From: Marinobacter persicus
GTDB lineage: Bacteria; Pseudomonadota; Gammaproteobacteria; Pseudomonadales; Oleiphilaceae
DNA: 64,000 nucleotides
Assembly: GCF_900114155.1 (NCBI RefSeq)
Contig: NZ_FOSC01000013.1
Span: 1 to 64,000 of the forward strand
Direction of reading: 5' to 3'
Shown here: positions 19,788 to 28,901 of the stretch, piece after piece
Numbering within the stretch: position 1 is the stretch's first letter
Layout of the letters: the number at the start of each line of letters is the position of its first letter
Made by a program: the position numbers and the translations under genes
Notes under the pieces: generated by a model
The model's database searches: none
The model's input: only the letters and a program-made list of their open reading frames with translations
What the model was told of the DNA's origin: nothing

Positions 19788-20288
19788 ATGGCTGTGGCCT
19801 TACCGCCCGAGCTGGAAATCAAGCTCAACAAACTGAGTATCAAGAAGCCTTTGATCAACCGCTTACTTGCCGTGCTCTTCATGCCCTTCATTGCCCGCAG
19901 CGGCCTGAAGGTGAATTACGACCCCGAGAATTTCTACGCCTACCTGCCGAAAAAACGGTTCAACTCGAACTGGTACGGCACCCAGGCGGGTGCTGCCATT
20001 CTGGGCAACAGCGAACTGGCAGCCGGTTGCTACCTGTTCCTGTTAACACAGGGGGAATACCGCATGGTGTGTACCCGCCTGGATTACCGTTTTTTGCTGC
20101 CAAGTACCGATCCCGTCATCTATAAAATCGATCTGGACCGGGCCGAGCTGGAAGAGAAAATCGCCGCCGGCGGCAAGTTCATGATGGATCTGACCATCAA
20201 ACTGTTCCGCGCCAAATCGAAAACCACGGCCGGCAAGCGCATCGGTTCGGGCAAGATCAGCTTCAAAGTCTGGCCGGTGGGTGGTTAA
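19788..20288 (+). CDS. Hypothetical protein, possible DUF4442/hot-dog fold
   Basis: A 166-residue soluble protein from ATG 19788, which has AGGA upstream. Residues 1-35 include an amphipathic stretch (INRLLAVLFMPFIARSGLKV), then YDPENFYAYLPKKRFNSNWYGTQ, and a middle segment (GAAILGNSELAAGCYLFL) that resembles hot-dog thioesterase-like DUF4442 proteins, where GT-x-G and E-L-A-x-G are usual. No catalytic residue can be named. The gene overlaps or abuts the next membrane-protein gene, suggesting a two-gene unit. Confidence 0.6.
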   Translation: MAVALPPELEIKLNKLSIKKPLINRLLAVLFMPFIARSGLKVNYDPENFYAYLPKKRFNSNWYGTQAGAAILGNSELAAGCYLFLLTQGEYRMVCTRLDYRFLLPSTDPVIYKIDLDRAELEEKIAAGGKFMMDLTIKLFRAKSKTTAGKRIGSGKISFKVWPVGG

Positions 20289-20289
20289 C

Positions 20290-21366
20290 ATGCCGGTAGC
20301 CATGCAACAGGCGTTCTATCTGGCGTGTTCCTGGCTGTGGTGCATCGGGGCATTCCTGCCGGTTTTGTTGTTGCGTGACTATGGCTGGATAACCCTAACG
20401 GGCTTCACCCTGGCCAACGTGATCGGCGCCGCGGCCTTTGGCTGGGTAATGACTCGCGAAGGGCAGCCATCTTTTCTGGCCGAACACAAAGCGTTTCTAC
20501 GGCTGTTTTCTTACATTACCGTCGCCTTTCAGCTGTTTTTCGTGGTCTGGCTCAGCGCTTTGGTAGGCTGGTGGCTGTTGCCGCTCATGCTGGTGTTTGT
20601 GGCACTGTTTTACCGTGCCGACCGTGATATCGGCGCGGTATCGGCGGGCCTGTTCCTGGCCTCCCTGGCGCTGTTCGGCGGTTACCTGCTGAAAGACCCG
20701 CCCCTGGCCTCGGTAACCCTCCAGCCGGGCTGGGCTCATACCCTGATGCCGCTGGTGCTCGGTTTTCTGTTGTCGCCCTACCTGGATCTGACCTTCCACC
20801 GGGCCTTCCGGCAAAGCCCCAACCCCCGGCTCAGCTTCACCCTTGGTTTCGGGGTGTTCTTCCTGACGTTGCTGGTGTTTGTCTTTGTGTACGCCGGCGG
20901 TTTGCGGGATATGGCGACGGGCAGCACGGCACTGGACCTGTCACTGCTCTGGCCGGTGGTCGCGTTCATCGTGCTGCAGACAGCGTTTACCGTGGCGGTG
21001 CACCTCAGGGAACTTCAGCGCCAGCAGGCGTCTGTTGCGCCGTCCCGCCAATGGCCCTGGCTGGCCTACCTTGCGGTACTCGTGTTGATCATGGCCGCAG
21101 GCGTGGGGCTGCAGTTACCCTGGCTGAAACTTCCGCTGACGGAAGTGCTGTATAAAGGCTTCCTGCTGTTCTACGGACTGGTTTTCCCGCTGTACCTGTT
21201 GCTGGGTAAGCGCAGGCCGTTGTTCCTGGCGGCATTGCTTCTGACGGTGTTGCCATACAGCGCTGGCTTTTTACTGGGCGGTAATTGGCTGGTGGCTTTG
21301 AGCCTGAGTATGGCGGTTGTGGTGGTGTTTGTTGGTGTGCGCTGGTTCAGGGCTGAGCGTGTTTGA
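20290..21366 (+). CDS. Polytopic membrane protein of unknown function
   Basis: A 358-residue protein with about ten hydrophobic segments spread along its length (for example CSWLWCIGAFLPVLLL, LLPLMLVFVALFY, LYKGFLLFYGLVFPLYLLLG). The ATG at 20290 is preferred over a GTG at 20281 that overlaps the preceding stop. The start lies 1 base after that gene's stop, so translation is probably coupled. No transporter or enzyme motif was recognised. It is the last plus-strand gene before the defence region. Confidence 0.65.
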   Translation: MPVAMQQAFYLACSWLWCIGAFLPVLLLRDYGWITLTGFTLANVIGAAAFGWVMTREGQPSFLAEHKAFLRLFSYITVAFQLFFVVWLSALVGWWLLPLMLVFVALFYRADRDIGAVSAGLFLASLALFGGYLLKDPPLASVTLQPGWAHTLMPLVLGFLLSPYLDLTFHRAFRQSPNPRLSFTLGFGVFFLTLLVFVFVYAGGLRDMATGSTALDLSLLWPVVAFIVLQTAFTVAVHLRELQRQQASVAPSRQWPWLAYLAVLVLIMAAGVGLQLPWLKLPLTEVLYKGFLLFYGLVFPLYLLLGKRRPLFLAALLLTVLPYSAGFLLGGNWLVALSLSMAVVVVFVGVRWFRAERV

Positions 21367-21413
21367 GGATGTCCCTGTAGGGCGACATAAATTGTAACGG
21401 GCTTGCTTTGCTA

Positions 21414-21489
21414 GTTCAGCACCTCTATCGTTATTCGTAACACGGCCCCTGCCTCTTGGCTCCGATAGGAGCTTACGCGGGGGTTTTTT
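21414..21489 (+). ncRNA. Structured RNA element, copy 1, next to Abi_2 gene
   Basis: The sequence contains GCACC, then ACACGGCCCC, then a hairpin and GCGGGG with six T. CCCCTGC pairs with GCGGGGG to form a 7-bp outer stem, and GGCTCC pairs with GGAGCT around GATA inside it. The upstream CTATC (21425-21429) can pair with GATAG of the inner loop, which would form a pseudoknot. A second homologous copy follows directly. Abi_2/AbiF-type genes are known to occur with a structured RNA, so these are candidate RNA partners. A simple terminator would not explain the shared 5' blocks. Confidence 0.55.
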
Positions 21490-21514
21490 GTAATTAGTGG
21501 TAAGCCACACTTGA

Positions 21515-21601
21515 GTAATGCACCACTCGTGTCTATTATTTGTCGCAACACGGCCCCAATCGGTGGATCTGCTATGCAGTGAAGCTGCTGCGGGGTTTTT
21601 T
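21515..21601 (+). ncRNA. Structured RNA element, copy 2, next to Abi_2 gene
   Basis: This copy repeats the block order of copy 1: GTAATGCACC, TTATTTGT, ACACGGCCCC, a variable hairpin, then TGCGGGG and six T. CCCC pairs with GGGG and CTGC with GCAG inside. CACC near the 5' end can pair with GGTG in the loop. Conserved ends with a variable middle indicate two copies of one RNA type rather than two unrelated terminators. Its T-run overlaps the stop codon of the Abi gene on the other strand by two bases. Confidence 0.55.
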
Positions 21602-22605
21602 ATTGCCTGTTTTTCGGGAAACACTCCCAACCTCTCCATTCATCCGACACGCCAAAGGCGCCCCAGCCAATCCCAAGTGGTTCGTTTTCGGGAAATTCTG
21701 CCAGTAATTCAGAGAGCCGTTGCCACCAACTGGACGTTGGATTGATAGAGCTCAATAGCTTCTGGCAAATACACAGCAACAGAAAAGGCCGGGCAAGAAC
21801 ATGCTCGTTGCCACGCGTCCAGGCGTTATCAAAGTCCGGCACAACGCCCTTGGGAGGTTTTTGTGGCTGGTCTACAACGTTACGGTTCCATAAGCGGCTG
21901 TGATGGGCGCACACGTTGCGTAAATAGTTCAGGCTCCTTAGCCAGGAGGCGAGAGTACGGCCGTTCTGAATCCCGTATTTATCGGCGATGGTGTCCTGGT
22001 CTACCATCATAGAGCTCTGACAGCGTGTTGAAGTCCCATACCTCGCAGGCAATCCAGATAGGCAGCGGGTGGCCATACTTGGTTTTATTGTGCCTGATGA
22101 AGTCTTCCTTGGAGCGGGCGATTTGTGTGGCCTGCTTCTTCATCCAATCCACGTGTCTGGGCAAGCCTGTTTTAGCGTCTGCCTCCTTGGCGAACCCCTC
22201 GAACAGAATGTCCGGGTTCAGGTAGGCGAATGGGTCATGCTTTCCCAGCGTGTGGGATATATCGACCCGCAAGGCCACTTCGATGCGCTCGAGCGCATCC
22301 AGCGCAAGAAGGCGAAGCTTTTTGTCGAATACGTACAGGCGCACGGCCGCCTCGAAAGACGCGCCCGGCTTGAAGCTGTCGAGAACGGTGCTGGTTTCCT
22401 TTGTTTTCTTCCCTCGGGGAATGCCCTTACCAACGGGGCAAAACAACCCGGAGCGTTCACGAAACGGATGCCAGTACCCGCTCAGGCGGTAATATCCAAT
22501 ACGCTCCAGGTATTCCAGTGCCTTCGCCTCATCGGTAACCGAAAGCCCCCGGTTCTTTAATTTATCGAGCTGCTCGCGGTAGCTAAGCCACGGTTTTTCG
22601 TACAC
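21600..22605 (-). pseudogene. Abi_2 (AbiD/AbiF-like) HEPN abortive-infection gene, frameshifted
   Basis: Two overlapping minus-strand frames form one Abi_2 protein of about 330 residues. The first (GTG 22605 onward) starts MYEKPWLSYREQLDKL and carries LERIGYYRLSGYWHPFR and ALRVDISH; it runs through WDFNTLSELY and then out of frame. The second resumes at MVDQDTIADKYG near 22010 and carries LRNVCAHHSRLWNR. RVDISH and RNVCAH are two R-x4-H motifs, the catalytic signature of HEPN ribonucleases. A one-base loss near 22005-22012 separates them. It follows hsdS by about 20 bases in the same direction. A sequencing error cannot be excluded. Confidence 0.8.
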
Positions 22606-22626
22606 TGGGCGGTCATCCTTTTCCGG

Positions 22627-24446
22627 TTAGTTCAGGGCTCCTTCCACCACGGCTTCGGCCAGCTGGTTGCGGGTTTCGCTGGCTTGGTTCAGGCGTTCCT
22701 TGAGTTGGTCGCAGAGGGCCGTGAGTTCATCTATCTTTTTCACGATTTCCTTTTGAGTTCGTATGCTCGGAACTGGAATAAAGGCAGCCGCGACCTTTGC
22801 CGGTGAGGTGTGCCTAACTGTCGTGCCAGAACACGTTCGAGCGAGCTCGTTGCGAAGTAGTTTGCTGTTGAAAAACCAATATATGAATCGGGGATCGAAG
22901 TGGGCTTTGTTGAAAAGCAACTTTCCGAGCCGCTGATTGTGAAGATAGACCTTTCCATCCTCTGGTATGAAGGCTGCACTACCTAGCAACCCCGGAGCTT
23001 GTTCCGTCATTGGTATTATCAAGTCATGTGCTTTCAGCACAAACTCTTCGTCAACCGGTCCTTCGTAATACTTCGTTTTCACCCCTCGATCTCGGAAGCC
23101 TCCTTTTTCATGAAAGTTTCCTGGCGTGGTCAACACCAGCGGCCCCTCATTCTCCGAAAAGTAGCTGCTTTTGAATGCATAGCCATGCTTAAGGGCTATC
23201 ACGTCACCCACCCGAGCCCATAGCCAACTATTGGGCAATCTATATGGAGTTTCGTCAGCCGACGATTCAGCGGGTGTCTTCGGTGCTTTCATTTGTGTCT
23301 TGCGAGCGATTTCTTCCTTTTCCGCTCTTAACGTCTCTAAAGAGTTGGGGGGCGGCATGAGGTCATGGTGTGACTCCGTTAGAGCCCCCATCATCCCAAG
23401 CTGAAGTACAGTCTGCCTAAGCTTGTCGATACTCTGTTCGGTGGTGAACAGGGTGTCGAAGTGGGCGGCGAGGCGGGCCCAGTTGTCGGCGAGTTCGGTG
23501 GCGTTTTCGGATTGGGTGAGGGTGCCGAGCAGGGTGTCCACGAGGGTTTCGTGGGCTTCGAGCTGGTCGCTGGTTTGCTGTTCCAGCCGGTCGCAGAGGG
23601 CCATGAGTTCATCGACTTTTTGGACGATGCGGTGTTGTTCTCAAGCGGCGGGACGGCTATCGGCATAACAGCTAACTTCCCGAGGTATATTCCTTTCTGA
23701 GCTGTCCCTTTGCCGTGGGTATCGTAATAATTCAGGCAGTTAGGAGCGATAAGTTGATAGGCTAGAAACTCTGAATCTATCGGAGTGCCTATCACGGCTA
23801 CACTGCGTTGCAGTGCGAACTGGGGAGCTTCTGGTGGAACCACGGCAGCCCGACCCAATGATGCGACGATGGTCAGAAGAACATCCCCCGGGCGGGCTTC
23901 AGTTCTGGCATCCTCTTTTACGAAATCTTCAATCGTGAGATAGCGAGAAGGGCATTTAAAATCGATTCTTCCAAGATTCACGTTCTGGCTGCTCAACATT
24001 GGTATGCCCCTGCCGGCATCCTTTGGGGGATTGTGAGAGCCATCGGTTAACTTAAATGCAACCTCGCCCAACTGGGACCAGCACCAATTATTGGGTAAAT
24101 CATTCAGTTCATCTAGATTGACCGATTCGTTAGCCTTTCGCCTTTTCTTAATTTTCTTGTTTTTTTCAAGTTCCAACCTTTCGTCTCGTAGGCGCGCAAG
24201 CAATACATGAGCAGGCTCTGCGTTTGGGTTCTGATTGACGAGCTTGCCTTTAATTGCCAACTCCAGAATCAACTCCCGAAGTTTCTTAACCCCAGTCAGC
24301 TCAACCTTGCCATTACTCCCCCGGCCACTGCTGGATTTCTTCGTAACAGCCCCGGTCCACAAATCCAGATGGTCGATGACTGCTCCTGCCACATCGACAC
24401 TTCCGCCATCCCTGGCGGTCGCTCGTACTCCCTCCCGCGCACTCAC
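22627..24446 (-). pseudogene. hsdS: Type I restriction specificity subunit, frameshifted
   Basis: Two frames make one HsdS of about 600 residues. The N-terminal half has target-recognition domain 1 (LPNNWCWSQLGEVAFKLTDG...) up to PPLEN. The second half resumes RIVQKVDELMALCDRL in another frame near 23640 and holds the central helical spacer, domain 2 (LPNSWLWARVGDVIALKHGY) and the closing coil KIDELTALCDQLKERL. One missing base in the run GAGAACAACACCGC explains the break. The start overlaps the hsdM stop by 4 bases. If the shift is real, a half-size HsdS or loss of restriction is expected; it may also be a sequencing error. Confidence 0.85.
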
Positions 24447-25939
24447 GCCGTACCTCCATTGGTGTTCTCATCGCTGTTGTGAGAAAGCGCATCGGCCAGG
24501 ATGTCTCGCAGCTGGTGGCGGATTTCCTGGATTTCGGACTGCTGCTGTTCGTACTTGGCCAGAAGCTCATCCGGGTCGTGGTTGACCTCTTCGCCTTGCC
24601 AGGGGTTCTTGATGTCCAGGTTGTAATTGCGGGCCTTGATGTCGTCGATGGACACTTTCCAGGCCTGCTCGGTTTCCTCGCGGCTGGCGAAGCCGTCGGC
24701 CTCGGTGCCCCACCAGTCGATTTCGGTCTGGAACTCCGAGAACTTCATGGGCCTGGTTTTGCTGTAGCTCTTGTAGCCTTCCGGGTAGGGGTGTTCGTAG
24801 TACCACACGGTTTCGGTGGGCTTGCCCTTGGTGAAGAACAGCAGGTTGGTCTTGATGCCGGTGTAGGGGTTAAACACACCGTTGGGCAGGCGCACGATGG
24901 TGTGCAGGTTGCACTCCTCCAGCAGCTTTTCCTTGAGGCGGGTTTTCATACCCTCGCCGAACAGGAAGCCGTCTGGCAGCACCACGGCGGCGCGGCCACC
25001 CTCGCGCAGCAGGTGGATGAAGAGGGTCATGAACAGATCGGCGGTTTCCCGGGTACGGAAGGCGCTGGGGAAGTTGGTTTCAATGCCGTCTTCTTCCATG
25101 CCGCCGAAGGGCGGGTTGGCGACAATCACATCCACCCGCTCTTTCGGCCCCCAGCTGATGAGTGGGCGGCCCAGGGTGTTGTCGTGCTTTACCTGGTCCG
25201 GCACTTCGATGCCGTGCAGTATCAGGTTGGTGGTGGCCAGCAGGTGTGGCAGTGGCTTTTTCTCCACGCCGTGGATGCTCTTCTGCAGGATTTGCTCGTC
25301 CTTCGGCGTCTCCACGTAGTTGCGGCGTTTGTGTTCGATGGTGCAGGTGAGGAAGCCGCCGGTGCCACAGGCCGGGTCCATCACTTTCTCGTCCAGCTTC
25401 GGGTCCACCCGGTTGACCATGAACTCGGTCACCGCCCGTGGGGTGTAGAACTCACCGGCGTTGCCGGCGCTCTGCAGGTCTTTGAGGATTTGCTCGTACA
25501 TATCGCCCAGCTCATGGCGCTCGGCGGATTTGTTGAAGTCGATGCCGTCCTGCAGTTTGTTGATGACCTGGCGCAGCAGCTGCCCGGACTTCATGTAGTT
25601 GTAGGCATCCTCGAACACATTGCGGATGACCACGCCCCGGTAGTCGTCACCGGCCGGCTCCAGGTTCTGCAGGCCGGGGAACAGGGTGTTGTCGATGAAG
25701 TTCTTGAGCTCATCGCCGGTCATGCCTTCGGGGTTGGCGGCCCAGTTGCGCCAGCGCAGGTGCTCGGGAATCGGGGACTTGTACTCGTCGTAAAGCAGTT
25801 CCCACTCATCTTCCCGGTCATCGAAGATTTTCAGGAACAGCATCCAGACCAGCTGGCCGATGCGCTGGGCGTCACCGTCCACGCCCACGTCTTTGCGCAT
25901 GATGTCCTGGATGGATTTGATGGTGGTGCTTATGGCCAT
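24443..25939 (-). CDS. hsdM: Type I restriction-modification DNA methyltransferase subunit
   Basis: A 498-residue N6-adenine methyltransferase. The N-terminal HsdM helical domain (about residues 5-140, LFLKIFDDREDEWELLYDEY) precedes the catalytic domain with motif I DPACGTGGFL and motif IV NPPFGG. Together with HsdS it methylates the recognition site; with HsdR it restricts unmodified DNA. The length is typical. It lies between hsdR and hsdS on the minus strand and looks intact. Confidence 0.95.
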   Translation of the reverse strand: MAISTTIKSIQDIMRKDVGVDGDAQRIGQLVWMLFLKIFDDREDEWELLYDEYKSPIPEHLRWRNWAANPEGMTGDELKNFIDNTLFPGLQNLEPAGDDYRGVVIRNVFEDAYNYMKSGQLLRQVINKLQDGIDFNKSAERHELGDMYEQILKDLQSAGNAGEFYTPRAVTEFMVNRVDPKLDEKVMDPACGTGGFLTCTIEHKRRNYVETPKDEQILQKSIHGVEKKPLPHLLATTNLILHGIEVPDQVKHDNTLGRPLISWGPKERVDVIVANPPFGGMEEDGIETNFPSAFRTRETADLFMTLFIHLLREGGRAAVVLPDGFLFGEGMKTRLKEKLLEECNLHTIVRLPNGVFNPYTGIKTNLLFFTKGKPTETVWYYEHPYPEGYKSYSKTRPMKFSEFQTEIDWWGTEADGFASREETEQAWKVSIDDIKARNYNLDIKNPWQGEEVNHDPDELLAKYEQQQSEIQEIRHQLRDILADALSHNSDENTNGGTA

Positions 25940-25990
25940 GGGTGTTCCTGTGATTCTGAGTTAGGCGTTAATTCAGCCCCCTCTCCCTGG

Positions 25991-26014
25991 CCCTCTCCCA
26001 CCGGGGGAGAGGGG
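25991..26014. repeat. CCCTCTCC/GGAGAGGG hairpin repeat
   Basis: The palindrome CCCTCTCCC-ACCG-GGGGAGAGGG, preceded by a second CCCTCTCCC copy, lies in the hsdR-hsdM gap. Similar hairpins are dispersed in many gammaproteobacterial genomes. It may terminate or stabilise the mRNA between the two genes. Confidence 0.6.
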
Positions 26015-26049
26015 ATGTTCGCCGTAAACTTTGGCGCTAGAGGCAGGGG

Positions 26050-28461
26050 TCAGGAGGTTTGTTGGTAGAGTTCGTCTTCCAGGTCTTTCACGGCTTCGGT
26101 GTAGCCGGGTTTGCCGCCGAAGGCGTTGACCAGTTCGATAACGGAGCCCATTTCACTGAACGGGGCGGTATTGAGCACGGACACTTTCTCAATGGGTTCG
26201 ATGCCGGCATTGGTGTACTTGTCCAGCAGGGCGTTCATGACCTCTCGGGTGGCGCCTTCGTATTTGCTGAAGTAGTCGTGCCTGCGTACCTGCTCGGCCC
26301 GCTCTTTGCGGCTCATGGGCGGCTGGTCGTAGACGATGTGGCAGATAACGTCGAAGGGGTCTGGCTCCTCGCCCAGCTTCTTGCTGACATCGCGGGTGAG
26401 GTCTTCCCAGATAACGCCCTGTTCGGCCAGTTCGTCGATGATGGCCTGCTTGCGGTCGGCCTCGTTCCAGCGGCGCAGGAAGTCGTCCAGGGTGGCGTAC
26501 TGTTCTTTCACTTTCTTGCGGGTGAAGTCTTTCAGGCTTTCGGTAATGAGCTTGCCGTCCGGGCCCAGGTATTGGACGCGCTCGGCGATGACGCTCACAT
26601 CCACGCCGTCCACCACGTATTTCACGCGCTTGCTCTTGCCTTCGTCCTCATCGGCACCGGTGTAGTCGGTGTACCAGCCGGTCTCGGGGTCTACGTCGTA
26701 CCCGCCGTCATCGTCTGCGCATTCCTCGGGGTTGTTTACCGGCTCGTCGGCGTATTCGTCGTCCGGGTTTACCGGGTCGTCGGTGCCGGGTTGGTAAACC
26801 TTTACCGGGTCGCCGTCGAAATCCGGATCTGCAAACAGTTCGGTGGCTTTCTTGAAGTCCAGGATGGTAAACCAATGCTTGTTGTAGTCGTCGTTGATGC
26901 GGGTGCCACGGCCGATAATCTGTTTGAACTCGGTCATGGACTGGATGCGCTGGTCCAGCACGATGAGCTTGCAGGTCTGGGCATCCACACCGGTGGTCAT
27001 CAGTTTGCTGGTGGTGGCGATAACCGGGTAGCGCTCTTCGGGGTTGATGAAGTTGTCCAGCTCGGCTTTGCCTTCCTGTTCGTCGCCGGTAATGCGCATC
27101 ACGTATTTTCGGTTCTCTTTCACCCGCTCCGGGTTCAGGTTCACCAGGGCCTGGCGCATGCGTTCGGCGTGGTCGATGTCTTCGCAGAACACGATGGTTT
27201 TCTGGTAGGGGTCGGTCTGGGCCAGGAACTCGGTGACCTTGCTGGCCACCAGTTCTGTGCGTTTCTTCAGCACCAGCTGGCGGTCGAAGTCTTTCTGGTT
27301 GTAGATGCGGTCTTCGATGAGTTCGCCATTCGCATCAGTCTGGCCCTTGCTGGGCCGCCAACCCTGGAGGTCCCGGTCCAGGTCGATACGCACCACTTTG
27401 TAGGGGGCCAGAAAGCCGTCTTCGATGCCCTGCTTCAGGGAATAGGTGTAGACCGGCTCGCCGAAGTAGTCGATGTTGGAGACTTCCCTGGTTTCTTTCG
27501 GGGTGGCGGTCAGGCCGATGTGGGTGGCGCTGGAAAAGTAGTCCAGAATCTGGCGCCAGGCGGAGTCTTCCGCTGCGCTGCCCCGGTGGCACTCGTCGAT
27601 AACCACCAGGTCGAAGAAATCCGGCGAGAACTGTTTGTAGATGTTTTTCTCTTCCTCGCTGCCGGTCACGGCCTGGTACAGCGACAGGTAAATCTCGTAG
27701 GACGGGTCCACCGTGCGGTTGGTGACCTTGGTCATGGCCTGGCCGAAAGGCTTGAAGTCGTTGTTCTTGGTCTGGTCCACCAGGATGTTGCGGTCGGCCA
27801 GAAACAGGATGCGTTTCTTCTGCTTGGACTTCCACAGTCGCCAGATTATTTGAAAGGCGGTGAAGGTCTTGCCTGTACCAGTGGCCATCACCAGCAGGAC
27901 GCGGTCCTGTCCCTTAGCCACGGCTTCAACGGTGCGGTTGATGGCAACCATCTGGTAGTAGCGTGGCGTGCGACCGCTGCCGTCGTCGTAATAGGCCTGC
28001 TCGATCGTTTGGCGGGCGACCTGACCAATGCCCTTGTGTTGACAGTAAAGCTGCCAGAGCGCTTCTGGCGAAGGGAATTCGTCCAGCTGCAGAGTGGTTT
28101 CCGTCTGACCGTAAAGCCCGGTGCGGTCGTGGAACAGGAAGCCGTCGCCGTTGCTGCTGAATACGAACGGCGCATCCAGCGCGTCGCTATAGGCCAGGGC
28201 CTGTTGCATGCCATCGCCCAGGCTGTGGTTGTTGTCCTTGGCTTCGATGATGGCGATGGGGATGTTCTTCTTGTAGTTCAGAACGTAATCGGCACGGCGA
28301 GGGCGGGCCCGGGTGTGCATGCGGCCACGGACAATGATGCGCCCGTTGGTGACGGGAAACTCTTCGCGTACCTGGCTCTGGATGTCCCAGCCGGCTTGTT
28401 TGAGAGCCGGGTTGATGAACTTGGTGCAGATATCCCGTTCTGTGAGCTTTTTCTTGTCCAT
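26050..28461 (-). CDS. hsdR: Type I restriction endonuclease/translocase subunit
   Basis: An 803-residue subunit of the EcoEI-like group. An N-terminal nuclease domain has [20 protein letters not shown], the D-ExK motif. The SF2 helicase core follows: Walker [25 protein letters not shown] and the motif [12 protein letters not shown]. The C-terminal third binds the methylase complex. It is the first gene of the minus-strand island and appears intact. Without a working HsdS it could not act on specific sites. Confidence 0.94.
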   Translation of the reverse strand: MDKKKLTERDICTKFINPALKQAGWDIQSQVREEFPVTNGRIIVRGRMHTRARPRRADYVLNYKKNIPIAIIEAKDNNHSLGDGMQQALAYSDALDAPFVFSSNGDGFLFHDRTGLYGQTETTLQLDEFPSPEALWQLYCQHKGIGQVARQTIEQAYYDDGSGRTPRYYQMVAINRTVEAVAKGQDRVLLVMATGTGKTFTAFQIIWRLWKSKQKKRILFLADRNILVDQTKNNDFKPFGQAMTKVTNRTVDPSYEIYLSLYQAVTGSEEEKNIYKQFSPDFFDLVVIDECHRGSAAEDSAWRQILDYFSSATHIGLTATPKETREVSNIDYFGEPVYTYSLKQGIEDGFLAPYKVVRIDLDRDLQGWRPSKGQTDANGELIEDRIYNQKDFDRQLVLKKRTELVASKVTEFLAQTDPYQKTIVFCEDIDHAERMRQALVNLNPERVKENRKYVMRITGDEQEGKAELDNFINPEERYPVIATTSKLMTTGVDAQTCKLIVLDQRIQSMTEFKQIIGRGTRINDDYNKHWFTILDFKKATELFADPDFDGDPVKVYQPGTDDPVNPDDEYADEPVNNPEECADDDGGYDVDPETGWYTDYTGADEDEGKSKRVKYVVDGVDVSVIAERVQYLGPDGKLITESLKDFTRKKVKEQYATLDDFLRRWNEADRKQAIIDELAEQGVIWEDLTRDVSKKLGEEPDPFDVICHIVYDQPPMSRKERAEQVRRHDYFSKYEGATREVMNALLDKYTNAGIEPIEKVSVLNTAPFSEMGSVIELVNAFGGKPGYTEAVKDLEDELYQQTS

Positions 28462-28568
28462 GCGCTCTCGCCGTTACGTCCGGTTTGCAACTGTCTGGAT
28501 TTGCGTGGTTTTGTGCTGTTCAGGGTAGCCCAAAATGGCGTTGGTCAGAAGGGGGGAGTAAGGCAGAA

Positions 28569-28602
28569 ACAACAAAGCCCGCTCAATGGCGGGCTTTGTT
28601 GT
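28569..28602. terminator. Bidirectional terminator hairpin before hsdR
   Basis: ACAACAAAGCCCGC pairs perfectly with GCGGGCTTTGTTGT around a 6-base loop. It insulates the restriction operon from transcription through the tRNA. Confidence 0.7.
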
Positions 28603-28612
28603 ATGAGAATCT

Positions 28613-28628
28613 TGGTGGGCCCAGCTGG
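28613..28628. repeat. Direct repeat of the tRNA-Ile2 3' end
   Basis: TGGTGGGCCCAGCTGG is identical to the last 16 bases of the tRNA gene at 28734-28749, CCA included, and lies 121 bases away in the same orientation. Such a duplication is the usual trace of a tRNA-targeting integrase. Confidence 0.6.
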
Positions 28629-28733
28629 GCGAAGCAGGATAAAGCGGAAGCAAAGCTTTCGCCCTGCGAAGCGACAGAAATCTGTGATTTCTGGCTGGGA
28701 TAGTCCGATGAGGTTCAGCGCGACTGAAAGGAG

Positions 28734-28810
28734 TGGTGGGCCCAGCTGGACTCGAACCAGCGACCAAAGGATTATGAGTCCTCTGCTCTAACCAACTGAG
28801 CTATAGGCCC
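28734..28810 (-). tRNA. ileX: tRNA-Ile2 (CAT anticodon, lysidine-modified) with encoded CCA
   Basis: Read on the minus strand, a 77-base cloverleaf starts GGGCCTATAGCTCAG, has the anticodon loop CTCATAA and T-arm GCTGGTTCGAGTCCAGC, and ends GGGCCCACCA. All 7 acceptor pairs form (one G-T). The arm TTGGTCGCTGGTTC matches the minor isoleucine tRNA of E. coli rather than elongator tRNA-Met. TilS should modify its C34 to read AUA. It flanks the restriction island. Confidence 0.88.
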
Positions 28811-28901
28811 TTTTTCTTTCTCATTGCCCTGGAGGGCAGAAGCGGGCGCCATTATACCGGTGAGGTGGGGCGCCCGCTACTGTTCGGGGAATTTATTGCG
28901 A

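Larger units (their letters stand above)
28462..28733. other. Gap between hsdR and tRNA with hairpin and tRNA-end repeat
   Basis: About 270 bases without a gene. It holds a perfect 14-bp hairpin and a second copy of the tRNA-Ile2 3' end, both listed separately. The sequence between the two tRNA-end copies shows no open frame or tRNA body. Confidence 0.6.

Noticed and set aside
21392..21601. Integron attC recombination sites
   Set aside because: The elements lack paired RYYYAAC/GTTRRRY core sites and end in T-runs; they do not flank cassettes.
26059..28791. A 910-codon plus-strand open frame antisense to hsdR, and similar long frames antisense to rpoD (29205-30716) and hsdM (24479-26068)
   Set aside because: They are mirror frames of GC-rich conserved genes; their translations show no domain and the opposite strand encodes unmistakable proteins.
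28734..28810. Elongator tRNA-Met
   Set aside because: Although the anticodon is CAT, the variable and T-arm sequence matches the minor isoleucine tRNA rather than the pseudomonad tRNA-Met.
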